A stretch of DNA of 64,000 nucleotides from Monodelphis domestica (GCF_027887165.1 NC_077228.1:385256456-385320455); one strand, 5' to 3'; positions 31,649 through 43,432 are shown, counted from the stretch's first letter. Program-made: numbers and translations. The notes: a model not told the origin generated them from the sequence alone.

Positions 31649-31968
31649 GTGCTGTCAAACTCAAATAGAAGCAAGAGCCATTAAATCATTCATAAGGATG
31701 ACTATAGGTTGCATATAGACTTAGAAATTCACATAGTTATGTTGTCTATGTTGTAATCTTGTTAATTTTGTTAAATATTTCCCTAATACATTTTTATCTA
31801 GTTCTGACCACACTCAGGGCAGCTAGCTAGTTGTAGAAGGAAGTAGCAAATCATTCCAGTATCTTTGCCAAGAAAATCCTAAATAGGATCACAAAGAGTC
31901 AGACATGAATGAAATGACTGAACTATGATGACCACATTCAGGAGGGTCATGTGTCATATGTTTTACAC
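31649..31968 (+). mobile_element. Non-autonomous hAT-type transposon, split by a Mar1
   Basis: 'cagtgctgtcaaactcaaat' at the left end and 'tgttttacactg' at the right end form imperfect inverted repeats. 'gttgcatatagacttagaaa' and 'ttgttaaatatttccctaat' fit the common mammalian hAT element whose full form has 'gggccgca' stretches. The Mar1 at 31819-31928 interrupts it. No clear 8-bp TSD was found. Old copy without coding capacity. Confidence 0.6.
31819..31928 (+). mobile_element. Mar1-type SINE with internal deletion
   Basis: Head 'gcagctagctagttgtagaa' is joined to the 3' end 'attccagtatctttgccaag', then 'ggatcacaaagagtcagaca' and a 'gactgaac' tail. A 14-bp TSD with one mismatch ('tgaccacactcagg' 31805-31818, 'tgaccacattcagg' 31929-31942) flanks it. 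Confidence 0.85.
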
Positions 31969-31969
31969 T

Positions 31970-32854
31970 GTAAAAATTTATTTTTCTCATACTGCATTAA
32001 TTCCTGTAAATTAGGGAGAATTACTGTGTGTTCCTGAATTTGGGATCTGGGTCAGAGATACCATCAAAGGTGTTGTTGTTGGGTTTTTTTGCATTTTCTT
32101 TGTCCTTAAGAATTCCCAGAATTAACAGAATTTAGCTAATAAATGAAGGAGCAAAGATTCTTTTCCTGTGTACTTGTTCCCCATGATGTAAGAGGTAGAT
32201 AGTTTGATGGACCACCTCTTTATTAGTTATCATCAATTAACAATGTCTTGGGTTGCTCAAGGGAGGGGCTGAATAATCTCAGTGTCAATCCAGATGGAAA
32301 CAAAAGCTATGAATTAGAATTCCCCAAGATCTCTTCTCACTCCTCTTTGAGTCTATAATTTTAAATATAAGTCTAAGTCTAAATACAAATAAATAAATAT
32401 TGGTGAGAAGTGGTATGGTAAGCACATTTAATCTATGGTTTTAAACTTGAGATGTTGAATTTTTTTCTCACAATTATTAACTATCACCAATGGAGAAGCT
32501 TGATCTCTTAGACCATAAGTGAGTTTAGCTGGGGAAGAACAATAAAGTAAAGTTGAAATTAGGCAAGAGATGATGAGGGAATAACAGTCAGGGAGTTCTA
32601 TCAACCAGAGGATAGCAATAAAACACTGAATAAAAGGAGAATAAAAAGATGTGGGAAGGAACCCAACCCTGATGACTAATATTGTTGACCATCATTTTAT
32701 TTAGAGTTGGCCCTTAGAATATACATTATAACCAATTTGTAAGACTGCATTTGCAAAATTGTCACAGGAAGATTTTGTTAACTGAAGTATAAAGCTGCAA
32801 TTAAATTAAGATCATGGATTTAAAGCTGAAAGAAACCTTAGTGTTCATCTAGTA
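31970..32854. other. Unassigned DNA
   Basis: No gene or repeat family recognised. Confidence 0.4.
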
Positions 32855-33545
32855 ATTATGCAATTAAAGCAACTAGAATGCCTATATCCTTTGACCCAGA
32901 GATTCTACCTCTAGCCATACCCCAAGGAGGTCATTGAGAAGGAGAAAATCTCCATGTACACCGAAATGTTTATCACAGCAATTTTTTGTGACAATAAAGA
33001 ATTGGAAACAAAATAGATGCCTATTGATTTGAGGAATGGCTAAACAAATTATGTTGCATAAGTATAGTTTAATATTAATGTGCTATAAGAATCAACAAAT
33101 AAAATTAATACAAAAAATCATGAGATAAAAATATGCTGATACAAAATGAATTAAACAGACTACATTTATATATATAATAGGTATATATTCATATACTAGA
33201 TGTAGTATATACATATACTAGATATAACATATATGCATATGTATTAATTACAATATTATAAATGGAAAATATAAACACAAAACATTTTTTATAATTGCAA
33301 AATTACAAAGATAAACATAGTCCAAAGAAGAGATATGAGAAGATGCCTCCCATTCCCTACTCCATTGCAAAGATTGGGGGAGGAGGGAAATTCAAAGGTA
33401 TGGAAAATCACATATATGTCAGATTTTTTAAAAATGCAATGACTGGTTTTGCTGATTTTTTTCTGTTCTATTTTTTTCTTAAAAACAACAACAACAATGT
33501 TATATGGGATGCCTTTGAAGGAAGGGAGAAGAGGGCTATATAGAA
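32855..33545 (+). mobile_element. Old L1 3' fragment
   Basis: 'tcctttgacccagagattct', 'catgtacaccgaaatgttta' and 'gaattggaaacaaaatagat' belong to the L1 ORF2 end and 3'UTR. The 3' part ('attgggggaggagggaaat', 'gactggttttgctgattttt') reaches the 3' terminus near 33545. An AT-rich expansion lies at about 33165-33260. Confidence 0.7.
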
Positions 33546-33552
33546 GCAGCTA

Positions 33553-33797
33553 GATTGGAGCAGCTAAGTGACATAGTGCCAGGCCTTCAGTTAGGAAGAA
33601 TCACCTTCCTGAGTTCAAATCTGGCCTCAGACATTATCTATATGATCCCGGACAAGTCACTTAATCTCTATTTGGTTTAATCTATTGGAGAAGAAAATAG
33701 CAAATCACTCTAGTATCTTTGTCAAGAATACCCCATGGAAAGTATGGTCCACAGGGTCACAAAAAAGTCAACAATGACTGAACAACAACAAAAACTA
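33553..33797 (+). mobile_element. Mar1-type SINE, nearly complete
   Basis: 'tggagcagctaagtgacata', 'gttcaaatctggcctcagac', 'ctattggagaagaaaatagc', 'ctagtatctttgtcaagaat' and 'gactgaacaacaaca' give head, core and RTE-derived tail in order. Confidence 0.9.
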
Positions 33798-33824
33798 TAA
33801 GAAATTTATTTTTAAAAAGAAGCT

Positions 33825-33940
33825 TTCTAATCTAATTCCTTCATTTTAAAGATAAAGAAATTGAGGTCTAGAGAGGCTGTATTATTCATCTAAAGTTATA
33901 TTGGTAGCAAAGTGGCAGAGGTAGGATCAGTTTTTCTTTA
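33825..33940 (-). repeat. MIR SINE fragment
   Basis: 'taaagataaagaaattgagg' and 'tctagagaggctgtattatt' correspond to the reversed MIR core. Confidence 0.65.
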
Positions 33941-34085
33941 AACGGAAAATGGATTATTTTGAATTTGAGGTGTCTATAAGGTTTTAGGGTTGATATCTAA
34001 CCAGTGCATCAGACAAGTAGTGATCTTGGGGAAATACTAACATAAGTGTTTGGGTACAGAAAAAAACAAAACAAACTTTAAAACT

Positions 34086-34088
34086 AGG

Positions 34089-34153
<65 letters not shown>
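34086..34153 (+). repeat. (GATA)n/(GACA)n microsatellite
   Basis: About 13 gata units followed by about 4 gaca units. Confidence 0.97.
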
Positions 34154-34235
34154 TGATATACTCAACAGAGATAAGGAAGTTTCAGACTTCAATTAATACT
34201 GCATTGGAGAGTGACTTCATACCAAATTTGGCAAG

Positions 34236-34237
<2 letters not shown>

Positions 34238-34285
<48 letters not shown>
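34238..34285 (+). repeat. (GT)n microsatellite
   Basis: About 24 gt dinucleotides, perfect. Confidence 0.97.
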
Positions 34286-34287
<2 letters not shown>

Positions 34288-34364
34288 GGCAAAGGATATG
34301 AGTCAAATGATTTAGATAGCCAATCACAGACACATGGCCTCACAGATGGGAGGTAGCCCACATT

Positions 34365-35040
34365 CAACCTAATTCATCAAACATTCATTAATCAACTACC
34401 ATGTTCAAAACACTGTCCTTGGTGCTAGAGATACTAGACAAAGCAAAAGAGATTCCTGACCTTGAAAAGTCAGATTCTAAAAGGAAGAGGGCTTATATTG
34501 CTATCAATAAGTAAATAGGTTGCAATTGGAGAAAGAAGATTACAGATAATAATTAGAGGGAATTAAAAAATATTTCCTGCAGGAAGTGACATATAAAGTG
34601 AGTTGTAAAGAAAACTAAGGATTTCTTGAAAGAAGGTAAAGATCCCAAGAGCTGATGTTGAAGAGTAAAGAGGGATTGTATTTCAGGCATAGGGATAGCT
34701 TATACAAAATAATATAGGAGGGAGGGGATAGCTAAGTGGTTCAGTGGTTTGAGATCCAGGCCTAGAGATGAAAGGTCCTGGATTCATATCTGACCTCAGA
34801 GACTTCCTACTTGTATGACCCTGGATAAGTTATCTAACTCCCATTGCCTAGCTCTTACCTCTCTTCTGCCTTGGAACTAGAATTGATTCTAAGACAGAAA
34901 GTAAGAGTTTGAGTTTTTTAAAGAATATATGAGGGAAATAGAAAGCCAAGTTCAAAGAATAGCAATGGGCTGCATGGAGATTAGAGTTCTCGTCCAGACA
35001 TTGTTTAAAAGATTATTTTGTTAGCGTTTTATTAAATCTC
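34365..35040 (-). mobile_element. L2 LINE 3' half, split by a SINE1
   Basis: The reversed L2 3' end ('acattcattaatcaactacc', 'actgtccttggtgctagaga', 'gattcctgaccttgaaaagt') continues into the region with 'agtgagttgtaaagaaaact' and 'ttcaggcatagggatagct'. It resumes after the SINE1 with 'agaatagcaatgggctgcat'. Confidence 0.65.
34729..34920 (+). mobile_element. Opossum SINE1-type element inside L2
   Basis: 'ggatagctaagtggttcagt', 'gcctagagatgaaaggtcct', 'cctcagagacttcctacttg' and 'ctaagacagaaagtaagagt'. Flanks 'aatataggaggg' and 'aatatatgaggg' look like a diverged TSD. Confidence 0.9.
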
Positions 35041-37184
35041 TAGAAATGGTTACAGCTATTTTACAAGTGATTCTGAAGTTACCTCACAAATAGTAATAGA
35101 GGTATCATTACATTTAGAACACTGGAATTGGCAAAAGTAATCTGAGGGTATTTTGCTTCACTTGCTTAGGAAACAGAATCAAAAACCCAATGTCCACTGT
35201 GGACACATAATTCAAACTTTCATCCCTACCATTCCCCCCAAAAGTGGGCTGTGTGCTACATTATTTAGACCTTAAATAACTTACCTTCTGACAAGGCAGC
35301 TGACTAACAGGAGTAAGAGATGGGTGATACAGCTTTTTGGCAAAAGGGTAGGAGGGAGTTCTGAGGAGTGAAAGGTTGCCATGTGCTGTGTCCAATCAAT
35401 TTATAAAAGAAATCTCCTAGCAAAACCCCCAACCTCCATCAGAAGAGCCTGACTCCTTTGTTTTGGTTAGCTTCAATCTCAGTGCTAGGACCCAAACTAA
35501 AAATTTGTACTGGAAAATAGTAGAAAAATTGATTCTTTTGTTTTCTGTATGGCAAAGTGCACAATACAACTTTTACTCTGCTTGGCTGGTTTTCCACCCC
35601 ACATGGTTTTCTATAAATCATGTAGATACAAAAGCAAGAGACTAAATAAATAATTAACCCATTAATTAATGTAGAAATCAAAGCTTACACTACTCATACA
35701 TCAATCCCCATGCCAGGCAATGAGTACATTTCTAGACTATTTCCTCTATTTATCCAAATATGGATGCTTTGAAATCTGCCCTTTTTAAGCCTCAAAATTA
35801 GGGAAATATTCCAAATGTCTGGGAAAAAAGAAAGAAATATGAATAAGGATGGAAATGTCTACCCCCACCACACTAAATGTGACATGCCATTCTACCTGAG
35901 GCTATCACAGGTCCTTTAACTTAAACCAGTCAATAAACAGAGTAAACTAAAGATTAAAGAATTTTTTACAGCCTCGTCATAATGTGAAGATAAGAGCTTA
36001 ATCTATTTATAAGGACTATAGGCCCCTTACCCAATTTGTAAAGACTATGGGATTTGGGGCCTTTGGGAATGAAAGGTAGATGCCACAAGAGACATCTTTG
36101 GATTGGTTGAGATTGAGTCACACCTCTGAGCCTAGGTAAAGAACAAAAAGCCACTTTAAAGTGAGAAAAATCTAGTGATAAAGGAACTCCAGCAAAATCC
36201 CTAGATGAGAACTGCTTAGGGGAAAGGAAAGAGTTTGTGCTTTATCCCATTATCCTTCCCTCTTTCCCAGCAACTGTTTGAGTGGGAGATCATGAGTCCC
36301 ATGAAAAGGCCAATCACGACCAAAGTCTATAGCAGAGTATACTGGAGCTAATAGCAGTAGTTGCTGGAGTTCAGAGATAATCGAGCAGTAACCTTCAAAA
36401 GGACATATTAGTAACCCTGTAAGTATTTCATGGTCTGGAGATATTTCAGGTTGACAACTGGTAGCATTCCTGCACCTCCTCAAGAATCAGCACTGGTGGA
36501 AAAGTAGCCCAGTCCAGTAGGGCAGTGACTTGGTGCAGCAGCCAGTAAAACAGCCTAACTGATCAGCAGATTAGCCCAGCCTTTCAGCAAAGTGAGTGGT
36601 CCAATAGGAATGCTTCACCTTGAGAGACTACAACTCTTCTGAGCTGACTCATCTATCACTACCACCATGCCACACAATGAATTTCATGAAGACTCCATAA
36701 GGGAGAACATTACTTCCAAGGCCAGGGATATGTTGGTAGTACTTTGTCAAGTGTACTAGGTAAATGAGTCTTACTACAGTTATATTTTCAACTTCAGTCC
36801 ATCACCACAGAGGTCTTTTGTGTGGAATCAGAGGTGTTCCTCTCATTTGCAGTGAATGTCTTATACTGTTCTTATTATACTTTCTGGGCAAATCCATTTT
36901 CTAAAAGGTAATCTGTCTGAATATCCATTGGAACTTCACTGGTGGGGTCTCATGAGTGAAAGTACTAGAAACCAGTGCTTGGGATCATTTCCTAGAATCC
37001 TGATCCTGCCTCACAAGACCTTCTCTCTATAACCTAGCTCCAAAATTTCCTTTTAGCAGTGACTCATTATAATCTGCTTTTCACATTTATTGCCAAATTG
37101 GATGACTTTCCATTCCCAATTCTGATCCTAGCCTCTTCAAGTGTCTTTTCTTAAGCCCACTGACTACTATGAACTCATTCCTTT
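35041..37184. other. Unassigned DNA, about 2.1 kb
   Basis: No gene, RNA or repeat family is recognised with confidence. The stretch 36250-36720 is more GC-rich ('gtgacttggtgcagcagcca') with minus-strand text lacking domain motifs, and may be an unrecognised old element. Confidence 0.35.
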
Positions 37185-37510
37185 GTTTCTCTTTTGAAGT
37201 CCTACTTCTCCTTTATCACAAAACTCAAGTGCCACTTTCTCCAGGAAGTCTTCCTTCTCGGATCCCATCCTCTGTCCAACTGAAAGTAGTCTATCCTTTC
37301 TCCAGTTTTTCATAGCACATTGCAAGGAGCTTTCCTTAGCCTTAGTTCTCTCCGTCTGTGTCTCTCTCTGTCTCTCTGTCTCTCTTTGTGTCCATCTGTC
37401 TGTTTCTCCCCCTCTCCTATAGTAATTTGCATACAAATGTTTTCCCCCAATTAGAACAAGGTCAATGCCATATTTATCTTTGTGTTATTAGTGTCTTACA
37501 AATCAAAGGT
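37185..37510 (+). mobile_element. L2 LINE 3' part
   Basis: 'ctcaagtgccactttctcca', 'ggaagtcttccttctcggat' and 'tcccccaattagaacaaggt' with 'tttatctttgtgttattag' follow the L2 3' order ('gccacctcctccaggaagcc', 'ccattagaatgtaag'). A (tc)-rich stretch lies at 37350-37410. Confidence 0.65.
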
Positions 37511-37794
37511 ACTTAAATGTTACCTTAAATCAATAGAAGTAAATAATGCGAGTTTTATTTTTTAAGTCAGCGCATAATGTGCCTCATCTTATTTTTTAGA
37601 AGCCAATTCAGAACTTTGATTTATTAAAAATGTGGTAGTAGGGGTATGAAACACAACCTATAGTATCTGACTTTTTCAATAAGTTTGTTGAATATTTTTT
37701 TCCATTTAAAAAAATTTTTTGTTATAAGGATTTACTCTCTTGGAGGGTCAGTGGCAGGGTTACACTGATGTAGGACATATGAAAAGGCAGGCAG

Positions 37795-38260
37795 GAAGGA
37801 AATAAGCATTTATTAAACTCCTACTATGTGCCAGGCAGTAAATAGAGCATAGGCCTGGAATCATGAAGACCAGAGTTCAAATCTAATCTCAGATACTTAC
37901 TGGCTGTGTGACTCTGAGCAAGTCCCTAGTTTCTTAATCTGTCACATGAGCTGGAGAAGAAAATGGCAAACTTTTCCAGTATCTTTGCCAAGAAAACCCC
38001 AAATGGTGTCACAAATTGTTGTACATGACTGAAATGAGTGAACAACAATATGCCATGCACTGGGCTAAGCACTTTACAAGTAATTCTCACAATAATCTTG
38101 AGAGGCATGTGCTATCATTATCCCCATCTTAAAGATGAGGAAACTGAGGCAATAGGAAATTTGTTCAGGATCACACAGCTAAGTATCTGAAGCCAGATTT
38201 GAATCAAGTAATTCTGATTCCAAGCCCAGTGCTCTATCTACTGTGCCACCCATCTGCCTT
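37795..38260 (-). repeat. MIR SINE split by a Mar1
   Basis: Left part 'aataagcatttattaaactc' and 'ctactatgtgccaggca'. Right part from 38050, 'tgccatgcactgggctaagc', 'ttaaagatgaggaaactgag' and 'tgctctatctactgtgccac'. Together they make one reversed, nearly full-length MIR with its LINE-like 3' end. Confidence 0.85.
37839..38048 (+). mobile_element. Mar1-type SINE inside MIR
   Basis: 'aatagagcataggcctggaa', 'cagagttcaaatctaatctc', 'gctggagaagaaaatggcaa' and 'ccagtatctttgccaagaaa' with a 'gaacaacaata' tail. Flanks 'atgtgccaggca' and 'atatgccatgca' look like a diverged TSD. Confidence 0.85.
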
Positions 38261-39054
38261 AAAACAAAATAATATCTATCATTAAAAATAGACAAAAACA
38301 AAGGAAAGTTTTAGCTTAAAAACAAATAATGAATTGGTTGCTTGAATTAAGGAAGATTTCTTCACATCACAATAGAATTCACTACCTGGGCTCCTTTAAA
38401 TAATATTAATTTAACAAACTTACTTTTAAACTACTTGACTAAAAAGCTTTCAGGGAAAATCTTAAAGCTATAGTATTAAAAGCCACTGCCAATTTAAGTA
38501 ACACTTTGCTGAAATTAACATTGCTCGAAGGGAAAGTAGGATTTGAATAAGAAAAAATTGTATTTCTCCATACATTTTTAGGAGTGCATTAGTGGTATAA
38601 AGTGAGGTACCCTTGTGCCACTGAGACACCCAGTTTGGACTACACAGTATCACTTGCCCTACTTCACAGAGGTATTTTAAGGAAAGTATTTTTAAAATCT
38701 GAACATGTTAGAGAAACGTGAGTTGTCATTGATTGAACAAATGTGTTGTTTATATTTTACAGAGGCGTATCTTCTGGACTTTTTACAAAGCTCAGCAGAT
38801 GCTAAACACAGCAGCCCATATAATTAGGAGCTTATCTGGAGCCAAAATTGGTATTAACTCTTGCTGATTTCCCAAGGTAATTTATAATTCATTTTATATT
38901 CCTTACATATTCCACCACTCTCAGGCTTATCCATTCTACTTTTCTTTCCCACCAGACTGATTGAAAAAACTTAAATTTAACACTATGTATAAACACCATC
39001 AACAAAAGGTAATAGGGGAGGGAGATTTTATTTTTTTATTATGTTTACATTTTT
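38261..39054. other. Unassigned AT-rich DNA
   Basis: No gene or repeat family recognised. Confidence 0.4.
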
Positions 39055-39177
39055 TATCTTTATTTTATTCCAATAACAAATTTACACATAAATTTTCCAA
39101 AGTTATATGATTCATGGTGTCTCCCTTCTCCCTTCCCTCCTCACTCCCAGAGCTGACAAGCAATTCCATTGGGTTAT
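39055..39177 (-). mobile_element. L1 3' terminus
   Basis: 'tatatgattcatggtgtctc', 'ccttctcccttccctcctca' and 'caagcaattccattgggtt' equal the reversed last approximately 110 bp of the L1 3'UTR (compare 10470-10545). Confidence 0.75.
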
Positions 39178-39200
39178 ATATATATATATATATATATAAT
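39175..39200 (+). repeat. (TA)n microsatellite
   Basis: About 12-13 ta units next to the truncated L1 end. Confidence 0.9.
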
Positions 39201-39462
39201 AACTCAAAAAATAGGAAATATAATTTTAAAAGAATGTGTTAAATACTTACTATGTTGGTATGTAGATGTGTGTCTGTATTTTATTGTGTGTTTACATTAA
39301 TTATACAAATAAACTGACCCTTAGTAATTATGCTGCCTCCTTAAATGATCATCTATAGAATATATGTGACAAAGATCATATATATAATAACTATATGCAT
39401 ATATAAACATATAAGCATATTTATATGCATTGTATGTGCACACATCCATTCATCTGTTGTTG

Positions 39463-39525
39463 GGGCAGCTAGGTGGCAAAGTGGATAGAGTGTTACATAA
39501 CAATAACAACAATAACTTACTAAAT
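39463..39525 (+). mobile_element. SINE head joined to an AAC-rich tail
   Basis: 'ggggcagctaggtggcaaag' and 'tggatagagtg' (tRNA-like head) run straight into 'aacaataacaacaataac', the Mar1-type tail; the core is missing. About 60 bp. Confidence 0.7.
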
Positions 39526-40699
39526 TGCTTATCCCTGATTTCAAACAGCTGCTTAGGACAAAGTGATATACTTTCCAAATCCACAAACATTGAAGAGGTG
39601 CAAAGCAATCAGTCAGAAAATCTTTTACAAAGTTTCACCAAGATCAAGTGTCCAATTAGGAGTTCAACTTGTTTTAGCGATTCTACAATGGTGGTTTGGG
39701 TTCCATTATTTCAATCAAAGAAGCATATTATTGTTCGATATTGTAAAACATGCTTAGATTTTTTAAAAAGAATAATTCCATTTTATGATTTGAATTTGCT
39801 AGATCTCTTAATGCATTCCAAAGCAGAGTGTCAATGTAGATGAATCCATCATTACACGAGAGACATTTCATAGTTTAGTTTCTTTTCAAGCCAAACCAAT
39901 CAAATAATGGTACTCTGTGGTTATAGGTTATTTTACACTTTGTGAAAGCACCAGATGTGAAGAGTAAATACAATGGAATGAACAACAATGGTTGTGAAAA
40001 AAAAAGGAGAATGCAGAATATGTTCACATTCATTCTCCAACAGTAGATTTCTCCAATGGATCTTCAGAGTCATTTTGCTTTGAAGCTGGTAGAGACAATA
40101 ATGTTTTGGTTCTCAGCAAGGATTTTTTTTTAAGAATTCTTGAAAAAAATGGAAGCATCCAATAACAAGTCTTGGGCCTCAAGTGCTACAGCCATAGAGA
40201 GGAATAAAAGCCTTAGTTCATATTTTAAAATAATAGGAAAAATCAAATTGAAATATGTAGACAAATATTCTTAGAGATAAGCATGCAAGAAGAAAAATAA
40301 ACAAAGAGGAAAAGCAACAACTGGTTGAGAAAAAGGAAAATGGTGAGAAAAGGTAAAGTTTCTCGGAGGACCAAGCAGAACCTCTTTTTATACATATCAT
40401 AAAATAGGGACTCCAATTACTTACCTCTCTTCACTGTCTATTGAGTTACAAATCTGTAAAGCTTGCCACCACAGTCCATGAAGAGATATGAACGGGGAGA
40501 CAGGCAAGATGCCAAGTGATTCTGATTATAGGTTTCCAGTGGTCCAGCACAAAGATGGAGATAAACTAAGTTTCCAAGCAAAATTGTGAAGTCTGGAAAG
40601 CAAAGTAAGACCTCAGTTATCTGAGATCTATAATGAATCCATAATTCTGGATAAGTGCATAACTGCTGAAGTTTAACCTTTTAGATGACCGGATTTTCT
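39526..40699. other. Unassigned, apparently repeat-poor DNA
   Basis: About 1.2 kb without a recognised repeat. A plus-strand frame of about 105 codons (39526-39843) has no motif and is not called. Confidence 0.4.
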
Positions 40700-40895
40700 T
40701 CCAGAAGATTTTAGAGAAGGAAATTGCCTTTACTACTATTTATAACAATCCTTTCATTTTACTTTTGAGAAAACTGAGCCCCAAAGAAGGTTGACTTAGT
40801 CAATTTGAGGTCATACTAAATTAGTGGTGGAGTAGAGACTATAATCTAGAGTTTTGAACTCCTACTCCAGGAATCTTTCTACTATGCAACACTGA
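40700..40895 (-). repeat. MIR SINE
   Basis: 'ttacttttgagaaaactgag', 'ccccaaagaaggttgactta' and 'ctttctactatgcaacactg' correspond to the reversed MIR. Confidence 0.7.
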
Positions 40896-41215
40896 ATTAA
40901 AGGCTAAAGTAACATTTTCCCAAATGGTTTCCCAACTCTTCAGAAAACCATTATTCCTATTACTACCAATTCCCTTTTAATTTGTCAAAAGCAAGAATAT
41001 CTGGGATTTCCTAATCAAAAATGCAAGAATTCACAGAAAGTTTGTGTCTGCCTTTTGATTTTATTTGCAATGAGCTTGTTTATGAGGAATGAAGATTCCC
41101 TTATCATTCCAAGAATTTGTATTTAGGTTTTCAGTGGAAGGTTTACCCTGGAGCTCGTGAGTTCTTGACCCTTATAACACTTAATACAAAGTCATTTTCT
41201 CCATGCTCTTCTTTT
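40896..41215. other. Unassigned DNA
   Basis: Nothing recognised. Confidence 0.4.
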
Positions 41216-41350
41216 TTTCTAAATCCTTATCTTCCATCTTAGAATCATTACTAAATATTGGATCCAAAGCAGAAGAGTGGTAAGCGCTAGGCAATTGGAG
41301 TAAGTGACTAGCCCAGAGTCACACGAAGAAGACATGTCTAAGACCAGATC
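41216..41350 (-). mobile_element. Opossum SINE1-type element, truncated
   Basis: 'aaatccttatcttccatctt', 'ggtaagcgctaggcaattgg' and 'agcccagagtcacac'. The flanks 'catgctcttctt' and 'tatgctcttctt' fit a TSD with one mismatch. Confidence 0.85.
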
Positions 41351-41940
41351 CTATGCTCTTCTTAAATTGGATTTTGAATTTTTTAAAGACAGAATTACTG
41401 GCAATATTGACACTAAAATTGCATCTCTAAAAATGTAATAAGAATCGAAGGCCAGTTATCCTTCATCTCCAAGTGGTTTTGCTACCCAAAATCCTTTTCC
41501 CATTCAACAAAAATAATTAGGTTCTGAGTCTGTTCACCCATGTTTGTATGATCCCCATCTCACTAAGGAGGAGGGTTAGAGAAATTCTGGGCTCTTTGTG
41601 GTCCTCTGAGGGTCTCAGCATTCTTAGTACTGTTGTTACTATGGATTTTCCAAAGCAATCTAGCTTTGAGCCTCTACCTGTTGACAAAACTCTGCCTTTT
41701 GCCTGAATTTGCTGTGTCACATTAATCCCTGATATGACCTTGGAATACTGAAATCAGCTTCCCACAAATATAGCTAGAAATACTTACATTCAGGGTGCAG
41801 AATAGCTGCTGTCAGCAGTGTCCTAGATTAACTTTTACCACCTCAGAACTGATTATTAAATTTTCAGTGTGGGCATTTATACCTTGGAAATGAACAAATA
41901 CTACAAATCAGAGCTCAATTTTTTTAAATTTTTGTTGACT
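41351..41940. other. Unassigned DNA
   Basis: Nothing recognised. Confidence 0.4.
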
Positions 41941-42143
41941 AGGGGCAGCTGGGTAACTCAGTGGATTGAGAGCCAGGCCTAGAGATGGGAGGTCCTAAGT
42001 TCAAATCTGACCTCAAACACTTCCTAGCTGTGTGTCCCTGGGCAGGTCACTTGACCCCCATTGCCTAGCCCTTACCACTCTTCTGCCTTGGAGCCAATAC
42101 ACTGTATTGATTCCAAGATGGAAGGTAAGGGTTTAAAAAAAAA
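41941..42143 (+). mobile_element. Opossum SINE1-type element, complete and little diverged
   Basis: 'aggggcagctgggtaactca', 'ccaggcctagagatgggagg', 'cacttcctagctgtgtgtcc', 'gcctagcccttaccactctt' and 'gatggaaggtaagggtttaa' with a poly-A tail. Short flanking repeats 'ttgttga' on both sides. This is the best reference copy in the window. Confidence 0.95.
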
Positions 42144-42750
42144 TTGTTGATTATCTAAAGTGATAGAGAACTTGTGTGCTCTGTGAACATTTTTATTTAT
42201 TTATTTTCAGAGATATGGGTTGTTAAACATTTACCAACACACTTCTCTCTTCTATGATACGTCAGGCTTGTTGCTCATGTATATACATACCTTATGTATA
42301 CACATTCCTTTATAAGCCACACATAGAACCTTCTTATGCTATATGGCAGGCTCTTCTCTCCTCCCCTCATACAGTATTGTTTGATCACTTGAACACTAGC
42401 CCTCATCTTTTTGTTTAGTGGCAGATCTGCTTTCCATGTCACAGCTCTAATTGCTGTCATTGTCATAGCTAATCCTTGTTGCTTCCTTCCTATGAATTGA
42501 CAAATCATAGAACATGGATAATAGTTCTGGAATCTTTGATTCTTCCCAGATGAAATTTTGTTGTTTATCTCTAAGTGCTTGAAACTCTTTTCTTTACTGC
42601 TAAAGAATTTTTTTTTTCCTTCATGCTACTTCTAAATCTCGAGGCATAAGGATTCCAGAAGACTGGCTTGAGTAAATGTCTTTGGCACCTCTTGTCTCCA
42701 TTCTTACTCTTGTTCTTATTCATTCTTCAGAGTTTTTAGATCCCTACCAC
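42144..42750. other. Unassigned DNA
   Basis: Nothing recognised. Confidence 0.4.
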
Positions 42751-42751
42751 A

Positions 42752-42945
42752 GTAGTTCTTAGCCTGGGGTCTGCAGATCAATTTCATGAAGTCTATGACC
42801 TTGGGTGGGGAAAATTACATTTTTAAATAAGATTTATTTTGTTTGTAATTCTAGCTATTATATTTTATGTGTTTAAAAACATTTCCTGAGAAGGTTTTCA
42901 CCAGACTTCCATGAAGTTTGATCTATGATACACAAAACATTAAAA
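42752..42945 (+). mobile_element. Non-autonomous DNA transposon remnant (hAT-Tip100-like?)
   Basis: 'cagtagttcttagcctgggg', 'tctgcagatcaatttcatga', 'gaccttgggtggggaaaatt' and 'taaaaacatttcctgagaag' resemble the common mammalian repeat that starts 'cttaacctggggtcc' and ends with 'ctgagaagggg...ccagactgcc'. Related text is at 61895-62065 and 63700-64000. Family name uncertain. Confidence 0.45.
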
Positions 42946-43345
42946 TCCTCTGTAAAGTCAATCCAAAAAGGAAAGACTGATATTCTTTATATTTTTCTGA
43001 AACTCGTTCACAAAACCTATTAACTTATCCTGGGTATTTGAATTTTTAACTCTTTTCTATCACATTACCAACATGATAAGCTTTATCTCCTTAAGAAAAA
43101 AAGGACTTCAGACAATAGCCAGCATATGGCAAAGATTCTGTTTTGTTTTGTTCTGGTTTTGAGACAAGGAAGAATAGAAGAAACCTTCTTTTGACTGAAA
43201 ATTGTACAATGTTTTAAGGTAGCTTAAAAAAAATGTGTCATTTCATTGTTTTAGGGTCCCTAGGAGAGGTTTGTTAGAAGGAATAAGAGGGTGCCCAGGC
43301 TAGTATCCTGGGCTCTCTCCTCCTCAGTCAGCCTCCTCAAGATTC

Positions 43346-43432
43346 TTGTATAATAATAGCTACCATTTATATAGTGCTAACTATGTTCCAGGAACTATGC
43401 CAAGCACTTTATTATTATTATTTCATTTTATA
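43346..43432 (-). repeat. MIR/Ther 3' end
   Basis: 'taataatagctaccatttat' and 'ccaggaactatgccaagcac' are the reversed MIR 3' end. Confidence 0.65.

Noticed and set aside
35385-35412. Promoter from adjacent CCAAT and TATA-like motifs
   Set aside because: Spacing of the motifs is too short and no transcript or gene follows.
36250-36483. Minus-strand 77-codon frame in GC-richer DNA
   Set aside because: Looks protein-like in places but matches no family I recognise; too short to call.
39430-39843. 137-codon plus-strand frame
   Set aside because: Starts in a SINE remnant with an Asn run from its AAC tail; no domain or family motif in the rest.
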